In this document: positions 7,774 to 17,206 of the stretch, piece by piece
Layout of the letters: every line of letters starts with the position of its first letter
Position numbering within the stretch: the stretch's first letter is position 1
Source: Gemmataceae bacterium
Lineage (GTDB): Bacteria > Planctomycetota > Planctomycetia > Gemmatales > Gemmataceae
DNA length: 32,680 bases
Direction of reading: 5' to 3'
Assembly (NCBI GenBank): GCA_019694755.1
Contig: JAIBBI010000048.1
Coordinates: forward strand, 1 to 32,680
Translations under genes and position numbers: made by a program
Notes under the pieces: generated by a model
Told to the model about the DNA's origin: nothing
The model's input: only the letters and a program-made list of their open reading frames with translations
Databases searched by the model: none

Positions 7774-9116
7774 GCAGTCCATGGCTCAGAATTCCGGTTC
7801 CCCGTCCGGCGGCGACCTCCCGCTTGCTGATCATCCCACATGCCGGTGGCGGTCCGTCCTACTACCGGAGCCTGGCCGCTGCCCTGCCGGCACACGTCGA
7901 GGGGGTTCTGGTCTTGTTGCCCGGCCGCGAGTCGCGGTTGCGCGAGGTGCCGATGCGGCATATGCCGGCCGTGATCAGGGAATTGGTCCCCGCGCTGGAG
8001 TCATTGCGCGACAGGCCGCTTTCCGTCCTCGGGCATTCGCTCGGAGCGATCATCGCATTTGAGATTGCCCGGCACTCGCCGCACATTGAAAGGCTCATCG
8101 TCGCGGCCGCCCGGGCACCTCACTTGCCCTTTTCCGGTCCGCGGTTGTGCGGGATGAGCGATGGTCAACTCCAAGCCGAACTTGGTCGGTTCGGCGGTAC
8201 GCCCGAAACCGTCTTGGCCCATACGGAGTTGTTCAGCTTGTTTTTGCCGGTGTTGCGGGCGGACCTGGAAATGTTCGAGGAATACGAATTCAAGCCGGGT
8301 CCGAAATTGAACGTGCCTATCCGCGTGATGAGCGGCTTGGCAGACGACCGCGTGCCACTTATCGACCTCCTTCCCTGGCGGGACCTGACATCGGCCGGAG
8401 TCGAACTCATCGGATATCCCGGTGGGCACTTCTTCGAGCACGACGCCGGCTTGGGGCCGATGCCTACCGCCGAACTCTGCGTTTTTCCCCTGGAAGCGAC
8501 GGACGCCGACGAGGCCCATCTCAACGAGTCCGAACTACGGCGGGCAAGGCAGTTCCTGAAGCCGAGCCTCGGAAACCGATTCGTCGCCGGCCGATCAAGG
8601 ATGCGGCAGATTCTCGGTCGGCGACTGGGACTCGCACCGAGCGACGTGCCACTTTCCACCAGCCCGGCTGGCAAGCCGCAGTTGGCTCCGGGAACCGTTG
8701 TCGACTTGCGGTTCAACCTCGCCCATTCCGGGGACCTAGGCCTGTTCGCCGTGACCGAGGGCATCGAGGTCGGTGTTGATCTCGAACGGCACCGGAAGGA
8801 CGTCGACTTTCACGGGTTGGCAGAACGGTACTATGCCCCCGGCGAGCGGGCGGTCGTTGCCGCGGCAAAGGACGTGATTTGCACTTTTTTCGGAATCTGG
8901 AGTGGCAAGGAAGCTTACTCAAAAGCCCGGGGTCTGGGGCTGAATCTGCCGCTCGACAGTTACGAAATCGCACTCGGATCGAACGGCCTTGCCGCCGGAG
9001 TGACCGACTTGCAGACTCCGGGTTGGCAGGTCCACGGTGTCAACGCGGCCGAAGGATTTTCAGCGGCCGTGGCGACGAAAGCTCCGGTCGCCGCGTGGCG
9101 GATTGTCGCGGAGTAG
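7770..9116 (+). CDS. Type II thioesterase fused to Sfp-type phosphopantetheinyl transferase
   Basis: A 448-residue two-domain protein. Residues about 1-230 are an alpha/beta-hydrolase thioesterase of the GrsT/RifR type: PHAGGG near the start, LLPGRESR, the nucleophile motif GHSLGA with Ser90, an acidic residue in GLADDRVP (about 192-193), and His220 in GGHFF. Residues about 235-448 are a 4'-phosphopantetheinyl transferase: NLAHS (316-320), the Mg-binding GVDLE (Asp337, Glu339) and WSGKEA (Lys380, Glu381). Thioesterases of this type clear misprimed carrier proteins; the transferase installs the pantetheine arm on them. GTG 7770 was chosen over the upstream open frame because it overlaps the preceding stop (GTGA) and follows GGAGG. 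No polyketide or peptide synthase is in the window. Both active sites look complete. Confidence 0.88.
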   Translation: MSSPWLRIPVPRPAATSRLLIIPHAGGGPSYYRSLAAALPAHVEGVLVLLPGRESRLREVPMRHMPAVIRELVPALESLRDRPLSVLGHSLGAIIAFEIARHSPHIERLIVAAARAPHLPFSGPRLCGMSDGQLQAELGRFGGTPETVLAHTELFSLFLPVLRADLEMFEEYEFKPGPKLNVPIRVMSGLADDRVPLIDLLPWRDLTSAGVELIGYPGGHFFEHDAGLGPMPTAELCVFPLEATDADEAHLNESELRRARQFLKPSLGNRFVAGRSRMRQILGRRLGLAPSDVPLSTSPAGKPQLAPGTVVDLRFNLAHSGDLGLFAVTEGIEVGVDLERHRKDVDFHGLAERYYAPGERAVVAAAKDVICTFFGIWSGKEAYSKARGLGLNLPLDSYEIALGSNGLAAGVTDLQTPGWQVHGVNAAEGFSAAVATKAPVAAWRIVAE

Positions 9117-9126
9117 CCGCGCAGGA

Positions 9127-10482
9127 CTAAGACCCGCCAAAGAACTTGGAGCCTTTCGGGCTCGCGAAGAGCTGACTCGGTGAAACCCGTTTATCATTGC
9201 GGTACGGATTATAAAGCGGGTCACCGACGAGGCACATCATCCAGCTCGAAAGCGGTAGTGACCGGGCGTAACACTCCACCAGCGTTGCTTCTCCGGTGAC
9301 GATCGCGCCGAAGAATTCCGCCGGCTTGGGGAAACCCACCGTGTACGGCTCTGCGACAGGGCCGAGCGTGACGCACGCGCCTTCCCGCAGCAGATTGCCG
9401 CACCACTGGCCCTCGTGATTCCTCAGCGAGACCATTTCAAAGCTGGCCAGGTGCCAGGCGATTGCGCCGCGGTTGAATTTGCACGAGGGGATGAAGTTTT
9501 TCAGCGAGTACCAGCCACAATACAGGGAGCAATCCGGGCAACTATTCGGCGGGAAGAGTGACTGGTCGTCGTTAACCGTGACTTGCATCTTGCCGTCGTT
9601 TTCGAGTAAGCGTGCCATTTCGCGCATGGATTCGTCGTAGCCGCCGTAGCCGGTACCCGAGGGGTCGCCCGGCGGATCGTATTTGATTCCGCGGGCGTCG
9701 ACATAAATTCGGCCTTTCAGCCCGTGCTCCTCCGCCCACACCGCGTCAGTGACGATCCGCATGGCGATTTCAGGTGTCGGGCCGTCGATCCGGCAGGTCA
9801 TCACTGTCGGCGGGAATCGCCGCCGTGTATCCGGGGACATCTGCCAATAGAAGGGATTGAGCACCCATCGGGCTTTCGGGTAGTCGGGCCACCACAGCTG
9901 CATAAGTTCGCTGTCGACTGCCGCTTCGCTTTCCGCGTGCGTCAGTCGCCGTTCCGCGTCCTCCAGTTCCCGGATCAGCTTTTGGAGCTCATTAATCTCC
10001 TTCCGGTGGTCGGCCAGGTCGTCGGCCGGGAGGGGGCGATTCTGCAGTTTGAATTCTTCCTCAATCAGGCTGACCGTCCGCCGCTCGATCTCCAGCTTTT
10101 TTCGCTTCTCGGCCATGTCGGCCCGCACGCCAACGAGTTGCTTCATTTCGTCCTCGGTCGTCGCCATCGGCCCGACCCGCAGGGGGACTCCGAACGTCGT
10201 CAGGATCACTTTGAGTCGGCCACGATGGGGGGTCAGAGCCGTGCGGAGAGGCGTAGCTATTCGGGCATCGAAGTCGGCACGGGTGATTTCGTCTCGGGCG
10301 GGGACGTCGATCTCGATAATGTTCGCGGCAGGGACCTTGCGAAGCCGGCAGTAATGCTCGGCCACTTCACGCGACTTGGATTCAGTCCGGTTGACGACGA
10401 GGAAAATGTCCGACGGGTCAAGTCCGGCACGGGCCGGGAGCGTCACAACCAGCAGGCTCGCAAAAACGATGACTGGCCGCAT
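9127..10482 (-). CDS. Secreted TIGR03790-family protein
   Basis: A 451-residue exported protein of unknown function. It begins with a signal peptide (MRPVIVFASLLVV, then ARA-G cleavage site near residue 20). The core blocks DIFLVVNR, VPAANIIEID, ILTTFGVPLRV, then late TYGVFKPAEFFG-like and LVGDPLYNPY match the TIGR03790 family as I know it, which is linked to organisms with exosortase sorting systems. An inserted charged, heptad-like stretch about residues 105-195 is probably a coiled coil. A Cys-rich patch (SCPDCSLYCGWYS) lies around residue 315-330. The open frame extends 50 codons upstream, but ATG 10482 was chosen for the signal peptide and an AGGAG site. It ends 10 bases from the converging fusion gene. 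Confidence 0.75.
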   Translation of the reverse strand: MRPVIVFASLLVVTLPARAGLDPSDIFLVVNRTESKSREVAEHYCRLRKVPAANIIEIDVPARDEITRADFDARIATPLRTALTPHRGRLKVILTTFGVPLRVGPMATTEDEMKQLVGVRADMAEKRKKLEIERRTVSLIEEEFKLQNRPLPADDLADHRKEINELQKLIRELEDAERRLTHAESEAAVDSELMQLWWPDYPKARWVLNPFYWQMSPDTRRRFPPTVMTCRIDGPTPEIAMRIVTDAVWAEEHGLKGRIYVDARGIKYDPPGDPSGTGYGGYDESMREMARLLENDGKMQVTVNDDQSLFPPNSCPDCSLYCGWYSLKNFIPSCKFNRGAIAWHLASFEMVSLRNHEGQWCGNLLREGACVTLGPVAEPYTVGFPKPAEFFGAIVTGEATLVECYARSLPLSSWMMCLVGDPLYNPYRNDKRVSPSQLFASPKGSKFFGGS

Positions 10483-10674
10483 GCCTGCCGACTCCTGGGA
10501 ATCGCTGTCCGGGCATTGCGAGGATACCGAATCGAGCAACTGTTTTCGAGATGGCGGCGATAGAAGAACACCCGTTATCCCCCATACACTGGCAGAACCA
10601 CGACTTGAAGGTCCGGTGGCGTGGATACGCAAGCACCATCCGACCTTTGTGCCGGAAAGACAAAGGACAGACCA

Positions 10675-11385
10675 ATGGACGCGACGACGCCAGCCGACCC
10701 TCCCGTGACGCTTTCCCTCGTGGAACGGCGAGTCCTCGGCGTGCTGATCGAGAAACAGAAGACGACCCCCGATGTCTACCCGATGTCGCTCAACGGGCTC
10801 ACCGTCGGTTGTAACCAGAAGTCGAATCGCGATCCGGTACTAAACCTGACTGACGAGGTCATTGAAGAGACGCTGGAAAGCCTTAACCGCCGGCAACTCG
10901 TCATTCGGGTCCTGAGTGGCCGGGTCGACAAGTGGAAACACGTGCTTTACGAACAATGGGGCGTCGAAAAAGCCGGGCTGGCGGTCCTGGCGGAGTTGTT
11001 CCTGCGCGGCCCGCAGACGGAGGGCGAACTGCGAACCCGCGTGAATCGCATGGAGCCGGTCGAGGACATCGATGCCTTGCGGGGCATCGTTCACAAACTG
11101 CGGGATCAAGGTTTCGCAACGTACCTGACGCCTGAGGGGCGACGCGGCACTGTCGTGGGCACGACTTTGCTCCCGCCCGGCGAATTGTCAAGTTTACAAC
11201 ACAAGTTCGAATCCGGTGTTTCAGTCGATGAAATCGAGCCGCCCCGCGGCATCTCGGCCCGTTCCGGGTCCGCGCCCGACGACGACCTGCGCAAGGAACT
11301 CGCGGAGCTTCGTCTGACGGTGGCATCGCTGGCAGAGCAGGTCCGCGAACTTCAGAATCAGCTCGGAATTGCGCCTCCGGGTTGA
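10675..11385 (+). CDS. YceH-like DUF480 (UPF0502) winged-helix protein
   Basis: A 236-residue member of the YceH/DUF480 family, which has two winged-helix domains and no established biochemical role. The typical opening LSLVERRVLGVLIEKQKTTPD, then YPMSLNGLTVGCNQKSNR, is clear, followed by the second domain beginning at ELRTRVNRMEPVED and a Leu-rich coiled C-terminus. The frame is open to a GTG at 10621, but ATG 10675 follows AAAGGACAG and matches the usual family start. It is divergent from the TIGR03790 gene across 192 bases, in which I see no clear promoter. A coupled gene follows closely. Confidence 0.9.
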   Translation: MDATTPADPPVTLSLVERRVLGVLIEKQKTTPDVYPMSLNGLTVGCNQKSNRDPVLNLTDEVIEETLESLNRRQLVIRVLSGRVDKWKHVLYEQWGVEKAGLAVLAELFLRGPQTEGELRTRVNRMEPVEDIDALRGIVHKLRDQGFATYLTPEGRRGTVVGTTLLPPGELSSLQHKFESGVSVDEIEPPRGISARSGSAPDDDLRKELAELRLTVASLAEQVRELQNQLGIAPPG

Positions 11386-11441
11386 ACTTGTGCGATCCTG
11401 CCCCCGCCGCTATGCACGGCCTTTTGCTGGGGGAAATCGGG

Positions 11442-12101
11442 ATGACTACATCAGTTGAGCCAACAACTTCGCGCCGCCGTTCGGATGGCGAATACGAATC
11501 CGTCGCCATGCCGGCGACGATAAGCTATACGGCCGAAGCGCTGCGGCTGGCCGCCAATCCACCGAAGCCCGAAGAGAAGATCTCCGTATTCTGGCGGGTG
11601 TTCGGCGGTACCATCCTCAGCATTACAGCGCTCGTGTGCATTCAGGCTTATCAGTCGCTGATGTCCAGCCTGCATGAGGTAAGAGCGGACCAGAACCGGA
11701 TGCGCGATGCCGCCGCCGACTTCGTGAAGAAGGACGAGTTCTCGTCGCGGAGCAGCACGCTGTGGAACCGGGTCCAGGAACTTCAGTCGCTCCAGTCGTC
11801 CGTCACCGTGGCCAGCAGCAAACTGACCGCGGCCGAGGCGGCACTCGCTGCCGCCGAACGCGAGCGTAAGGAACTTCTGGCCAGTGTGGCCGCCGAACAC
11901 AAGGAAGTTCTCACGCTCGTCGCGACGGTCCATGGGCTCAAAGATAAGGATGCTCTTCTCGAGAAAAAGCTCGGTGATGCCGAGACGGAGCGTAAGGAAC
12001 TGCTCAAGGAACTCCAGGCACTCCGCGAGCGGCTGGCCAAGCTCGAAGGTCAGGCCCAGCCGACGACCACGGGCAAGACGAATTATTCCACCCGTTTCTG
12101 A
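11442..12101 (+). CDS. Membrane-anchored coiled-coil protein, unknown function
   Basis: A 219-residue protein not recognised as a known family. A cytoplasmic N-terminus of about 55 residues precedes one membrane span (VFGGTILSITALVCIQAY, roughly residues 60-80). The rest is charged, Ala/Leu/Glu-rich and heptad-like from about 115 to 205, so a long coiled coil outside the membrane is likely. It ends in a Thr/Ser-rich tail. ATG 11442 was chosen because it follows GGGGGAAA; a TTG at 11382 that overlaps the YceH stop by four bases (TTGA) is an alternative start. A scaffold or envelope-tether role is possible but is only a guess. Confidence 0.6.
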   Translation: MTTSVEPTTSRRRSDGEYESVAMPATISYTAEALRLAANPPKPEEKISVFWRVFGGTILSITALVCIQAYQSLMSSLHEVRADQNRMRDAAADFVKKDEFSSRSSTLWNRVQELQSLQSSVTVASSKLTAAEAALAAAERERKELLASVAAEHKEVLTLVATVHGLKDKDALLEKKLGDAETERKELLKELQALRERLAKLEGQAQPTTTGKTNYSTRF

Positions 12102-12127
12102 CAACTCAGTTGTTCAGTTCCCGGTCC

Positions 12128-12159
12128 GGCCATCACATTCTCACCGGAATGTGATGGCC
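12128..12159. terminator. 13-bp perfect inverted repeat, terminator-like hairpin
   Basis: The arms 12128-12140 and 12147-12159 are perfect complements (GGCCATCACATTC / GAATGTGATGGCC) around a 6-base loop. It sits between the coiled-coil gene (stop 12101) and the pseudouridine synthase start (12179). The following T-tract is weak, so it may be a poor terminator, a processing site or a binding site. Confidence 0.45.
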
Positions 12160-12178
12160 TGTTCGATATAACGCCCGG

Positions 12179-12925
12179 ATGGAGCGACTCAACAAGTTTC
12201 TGGCCCACGCCGGGGTCGGGTCCCGTCGGCAGTGCGACGCGCTGATCCTGGCCGGCCGCGTCACAGTCGACGGCGAAAAAGTCCGCGAACCCGGGACCCG
12301 CGTCGACCCGGAGTCGGCCGACGTGCGAGTCGACCAGGCCCCCGTAAAGACTGAACGCAAGGTGTACTGGGTGTTTCACAAGCCCCGCGGCGTGCTCTGC
12401 ACCAATTTCGACCCGGCCGGCCGGGAGCGGGCCATCGATTATCTCGAGCACGTCGACCAACGAGTTTACACGGTCGGTCGCCTCGACGAAGACAGCGAAG
12501 GCCTGCTTCTGATGACCAACGACGGCGACCTCGCCAATCGCCTGATGCACCCCCGGTACGGCGTTCACAAGACTTACCTCGTTCAGGTGGCCGGGTCGCC
12601 CAGTGTCGCCGACCTGCATCGTCTCACCGAGGGCGTCCACCTCGCCGAAGGCCGGGTCAAAGCCAAGTACGCCAAGAAAGTGAAGAGCCAAGGCGAAAGT
12701 AGCTGGCTCAAGATCGTGCTGAATGAAGGAAAGAACCGCGAGATTCGGCGTATGCTGGCTAAACTCGAACACAAAGTCCTGAGGCTCCGCCGTATCGCGA
12801 TCGGCCCGGTCCGCCTCGACCGGTTACCCAAGGGCAAATCGCGAAAGCTGTCAAAGGCCGAGTTCGACGCGCTGGAGCGCTCGATCCGGATGCCCAAGTC
12901 CGAAAAGGACGACGAATTGCCATGA
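12179..12925 (+). CDS. RsuA/RluB-family pseudouridine synthase
   Basis: A 248-residue RNA pseudouridine synthase. An N-terminal S4 RNA-binding domain covers residues 1-60 (RLNKFLAHAGVGSRRQCD). The catalytic domain follows, with the motif GRLDEDSEGLLL in which Asp103 is the catalytic aspartate, and the closing VLNEGKNREIRRML typical of the family. The family modifies uridines in 23S or 16S rRNA or tRNA. The specific target cannot be read from sequence; RluB (23S) is the commonest match in size. The stop codon TGA overlaps the ATG of the next gene by four bases (ATGA). A basic tail of about 40 residues ends the protein. Confidence 0.93.
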   Translation: MERLNKFLAHAGVGSRRQCDALILAGRVTVDGEKVREPGTRVDPESADVRVDQAPVKTERKVYWVFHKPRGVLCTNFDPAGRERAIDYLEHVDQRVYTVGRLDEDSEGLLLMTNDGDLANRLMHPRYGVHKTYLVQVAGSPSVADLHRLTEGVHLAEGRVKAKYAKKVKSQGESSWLKIVLNEGKNREIRRMLAKLEHKVLRLRRIAIGPVRLDRLPKGKSRKLSKAEFDALERSIRMPKSEKDDELP

Positions 12926-13746
12926 CCGCGGTGCAGGAATCGGCCCGGGTATTAGCCAACGACCGGCTCGGCCGGGATACCTACCGGATTCGGCTCGAAT
13001 GCCCGGAATTGGCGAGTCGGATCCGCCCGGGGCAGTTTGTGATGGTGCGGGCCGACCGGCCGAACGATCCGCTTTTGGGCCGACCGTTCGCGCTGTATGA
13101 CACCGTGCTCGATGGCCAGGGTGCGGTCGTCGGTATCGACATCGTTTATCTGGTCGTCGGAAAGACGACTGGTTTGCTTGCTCAGTCGGCCGCAGGTGAC
13201 AGGATCGGTCTGTGGGGGCCGCTCGGAAACGGCTTCCGGCCCATCGAATCGGCGGGTCACATCGCACTGATCGCCGGCGGGATCGGCCAGACTCCCTTCC
13301 TCGCCTACGCCCGGGAGCTACTTGGTACGCGGGGATTTGCCGGCTCGGACCCGAAAAAGCGGGCCGAGCGCGTGACCGTTTATTACGGGGTGCGATCAGC
13401 CGAGTACGCCGCCGGCGTGTCAGATTTCGAGGCGGCCGGGTGTACCGTCCGGCTGACGTCAAATGACGGCACGATCGGGGTGAAAGGGTTTGTTACCGAT
13501 CTCGTGGCGAGCGAACTGCCGGCCGACCGGTGGATCGCCTGCGGCCCCGAACCGATGCTGCACGCGGTGTCAGATCTGGCGAACCGGCTCGGCATTCCCT
13601 GCGACGTCAGCCTCGAAACGCCCATGGCCTGCGGGCTGGGAATCTGTTTCAGTTGCGTGACGAAGATCCGCACCCCGGACGGCTGGGACTACAAACGGGT
13701 CTGCGTCGACGGCCCGGTTTTCGACGCCTGCAATGTCGTGTGGTGA
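12922..13746 (+). CDS. pyrK: Dihydroorotate dehydrogenase electron-transfer subunit (PyrK-like)
   Basis: A 274-residue FAD/NAD and iron-sulfur protein. The FAD-binding RPFALYD lies at residues 54-60, the NAD-binding GGIGQTP at 119-125, and four Cys for a [2Fe-2S] cluster at 237, 242, 245 and 261 in the family spacing C-x4-C-x2-C-x15-C. PyrK passes electrons from dihydroorotate dehydrogenase PyrD to NAD in pyrimidine synthesis. No pyrD is next to it, so related ferredoxin-NADP reductase-like roles cannot be excluded. It overlaps the pseudouridine synthase by four bases, an odd partnership. Confidence 0.88.
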   Translation: MTAVQESARVLANDRLGRDTYRIRLECPELASRIRPGQFVMVRADRPNDPLLGRPFALYDTVLDGQGAVVGIDIVYLVVGKTTGLLAQSAAGDRIGLWGPLGNGFRPIESAGHIALIAGGIGQTPFLAYARELLGTRGFAGSDPKKRAERVTVYYGVRSAEYAAGVSDFEAAGCTVRLTSNDGTIGVKGFVTDLVASELPADRWIACGPEPMLHAVSDLANRLGIPCDVSLETPMACGLGICFSCVTKIRTPDGWDYKRVCVDGPVFDACNVVW

Positions 13747-13804
13747 TACGATACCCCGGTCGGAGTAGCCGGGTTGAAGTAGCAGGTAACGGCCACGGGG
13801 GTGC

Positions 13805-14302
13805 ATGATGAGAGTTTTTTTAGCGGCGCTTTGCGGGCTGACGCTGATCGGCCCAGCTTTTTCGCAATCGCGGGACGAGAAGGTCGCCCGCTACATCAAG
13901 GACATGGACAGCTCCGACGCCAAAACCCGGGCGACTGCTTGCGAAGAGGTAGGGAAACTCGCAGCGCTGCGATCCGCATACGGCAAGCCGGCGGTTGAAC
14001 CCATGCTCCGGCTGCTCAAGGACAAGGACGCCGACGTTCGGGCCGCGGCCGCCGAAAGCCTCGGCAAGACCGACGAGGGCAAGAAGGTCGCCGAGCCTCT
14101 CACGACTCTCTTGAAGGACGACAAGAGCGACAAGGTCAAGCTGCACGCGGCAATCGGACTGGGTCTTGTTGGGCCTGAGGCCAAGGACAGCATTAAAATC
14201 CTCCGGGAAACCGCCCAGAAGGCCCGGGCCGACATGAACATGCGGCTGGCGCAAGCCTGCCAGCGGGCGATCGAGAACATCAACGGCGCTCGGAAGAAGT
14301 GA
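13805..14302 (+). CDS. Secreted HEAT-repeat protein
   Basis: A 165-residue protein with an N-terminal signal peptide (MMRVFLAALCGLTLIG, cleavage near residue 20) followed by helical repeats of the HEAT/PBS-lyase type. Repeats with the pattern PMLRLLKDKDADVRAAAAESLGK and PLTTLLKDDKSDKVKLHAAIGLG are readable. Such repeats bind other proteins; no catalytic motif is present. A second ATG lies three bases on. A G-rich stretch precedes the start. The gene ends 10 bases before the bidirectional terminator that also serves the ATP synthase operon. Confidence 0.75.
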   Translation: MMRVFLAALCGLTLIGPAFSQSRDEKVARYIKDMDSSDAKTRATACEEVGKLAALRSAYGKPAVEPMLRLLKDKDADVRAAAAESLGKTDEGKKVAEPLTTLLKDDKSDKVKLHAAIGLGLVGPEAKDSIKILRETAQKARADMNMRLAQACQRAIENINGARKK

Positions 14303-14311
14303 ATCAATGAT

Positions 14312-14341
14312 AAAGACCCGGCCGATCCGGCCGGGTCTTTT
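14312..14341. terminator. Bidirectional intrinsic terminator
   Basis: A perfect 12-base stem (AAAGACCCGGCC / GGCCGGGTCTTT) with a 5-base GATCC loop, flanked by T-rich sequence on the plus side (TTTTCTT) and TTTATCATT on the minus side. It lies between the converging HEAT gene and atpC, so it likely ends both transcripts. Confidence 0.85.
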
Positions 14342-14363
14342 CTTGATTGAAAGACACTGATGG

Positions 14364-14779
14364 TCAGGCCTTGGCCGCGACTCTTACTTTGACGCGGGCT
14401 CGGGCTTGGGCTTTCTTGATTTCGGTCTGTTCCACTTCCGTCTTACCAACCTTGGCGACGGCCGACCGGAGTTCTTCCGCGGCCGCCTCGGCATTGATCT
14501 GCTCGGACATCAGCGCGCGTTCGGTGAGCAGCGTCACGACGTTGTCGCGGATCTGAACGAATCCGCCGTCAACGTAGACGCGCTGATTAACGCTGCCGCG
14601 CCGGAGTCGCAGTTCCCCGACGCCGAGCCGGCCGATGAGCGGACTCCGCCCGTGCATCACGCCGAGTTCGCCGTCGTACATAGGAACGGCCACGAAATCG
14701 GCGTGCTCGTCGAGCACGGCCGTCTCGGGCGTCACCACGACGCATCGGATCTGTCTGCCGGTCGCTGATTCCATGTTCA

Positions 14780-14780
<1 letters not shown>
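14364..14780 (-). CDS. atpC: F-type ATP synthase epsilon subunit
   Basis: A 138-residue epsilon subunit. The beta-sandwich part contains the family pattern VPMYDGELGVMHGRSPLIGRLGVGELRL near residues 34-60, and a C-terminal helical part follows to the end. Epsilon connects the rotor and damps ATP hydrolysis. ATG 14780 overlaps the atpD stop by one base (TGATG), so coupling is likely. A second in-frame ATG, two codons on (14774), is also possible. Much longer upstream open sequence belongs to the atpD frame. It ends just before the terminator. Confidence 0.93.
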
Positions 14781-16237
<1,457 letters not shown>

Positions 16238-16284
16238 TTAAGTGGTTCGTCGGTTCCGCCGCGTCCGCAAGGTCGGGTCGGAGT

Positions 16285-17160
16285 CTATTCGAGGGCCGCG
16301 GCCCCCGCGATGATTTCGGACAGTTCCGTCGTGATCTTCGACTGACGGGCGCGGTTGTATTCCTGCGACAGAGAGCGAATGATCTCGTCGGCGTTGTCGG
16401 TCGCCGCCTTCATCGCCACGCGCCGGGCGATCTGCTCGCTCACGGCCGCGTCGAGGAAGCACTTGAACAACCGGGCCTTGAAGGAAACCGGGACGATTTC
16501 TTCCAGGATCCCCGCGGCGTCCGGCAGGAACTCGTATTCCACCTTGGGGCCGGTCGGCGCCTTCTCGGTCTTGGCGGGGCCGGAAAAAGGGAGAATCGTC
16601 TCGAGTACTGCCTGTTGCCGGGCCGCGTTCAAAAACCGCGTATAGGCGACATCGACCCGGTCAATCTTGCCGGACACGTAGCCCGCAATGAAACGCTCGG
16701 CCAGTTCGTTGACTTCTTCGAATTTCGGCTTGTCTTCAAAGTGCGTGTAAGTCCGGTCGGTAGTGATGCCGTTAAACTTGCACCAGTTGATGGCGCGTTT
16801 GCCGGACACCTCGACGGCCACGTTCACGCCGTCTGCTTTGAGCTTGCGAAAGCCCTGCCCCGCTTCGCGAAGAATCGAGCCGTTGTACCCGCCGCACAAC
16901 CCACGGTTGGAGCAGAGCACGAGAAGGACGGAGTTCTTCGTCGTCTCCCGCACTTCGAGGAGCGGGTGGCGTATCGCGCCGGCATTGGCAGTCAGGTCGG
17001 CCGCCAGTTCCGCGATCTTGCGGGTAAACGGCTCGGCCTGGGTCGCCCGGTCCATCGCCTTCTTGAAGCGTGACGTGGCGATCAGCTCCATCGTCCGCGT
17101 AATCTTGCGGATGTTGCGGATTGCTTTTCGGCGTTTGACCAGCTCGCGTGTATTTGCCAT
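16285..17160 (-). CDS. atpG: F-type ATP synthase gamma subunit
   Basis: A 291-residue gamma subunit, the rotor shaft. The N-terminal helix motif TRELVKRRKAIRNIRKITRTMELIATSRFKKA and the SNRGLCGGYN segment are family signatures, and the C-terminal helix SEQIARRVAMKAATDNADEII is intact, closing with the NRARQSKITTELSEI block. ATG 17160 follows AGGGA at good spacing. Length is normal. Confidence 0.95.
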   Translation of the reverse strand: MANTRELVKRRKAIRNIRKITRTMELIATSRFKKAMDRATQAEPFTRKIAELAADLTANAGAIRHPLLEVRETTKNSVLLVLCSNRGLCGGYNGSILREAGQGFRKLKADGVNVAVEVSGKRAINWCKFNGITTDRTYTHFEDKPKFEEVNELAERFIAGYVSGKIDRVDVAYTRFLNAARQQAVLETILPFSGPAKTEKAPTGPKVEYEFLPDAAGILEEIVPVSFKARLFKCFLDAAVSEQIARRVAMKAATDNADEIIRSLSQEYNRARQSKITTELSEIIAGAAALE

Positions 17161-17206
17161 CGTTTTTCCCTACGCCCGCCGGCCAGGCCGGACCGGGCCA
17201 GGATTC

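Noticed and set aside
17179-17191. CCGGCC-A-GGCCGG inverted repeat between atpA and atpG
   Set aside because: A one-base loop and no T-run make it a poor terminator; it is short and expected in GC-rich DNA.
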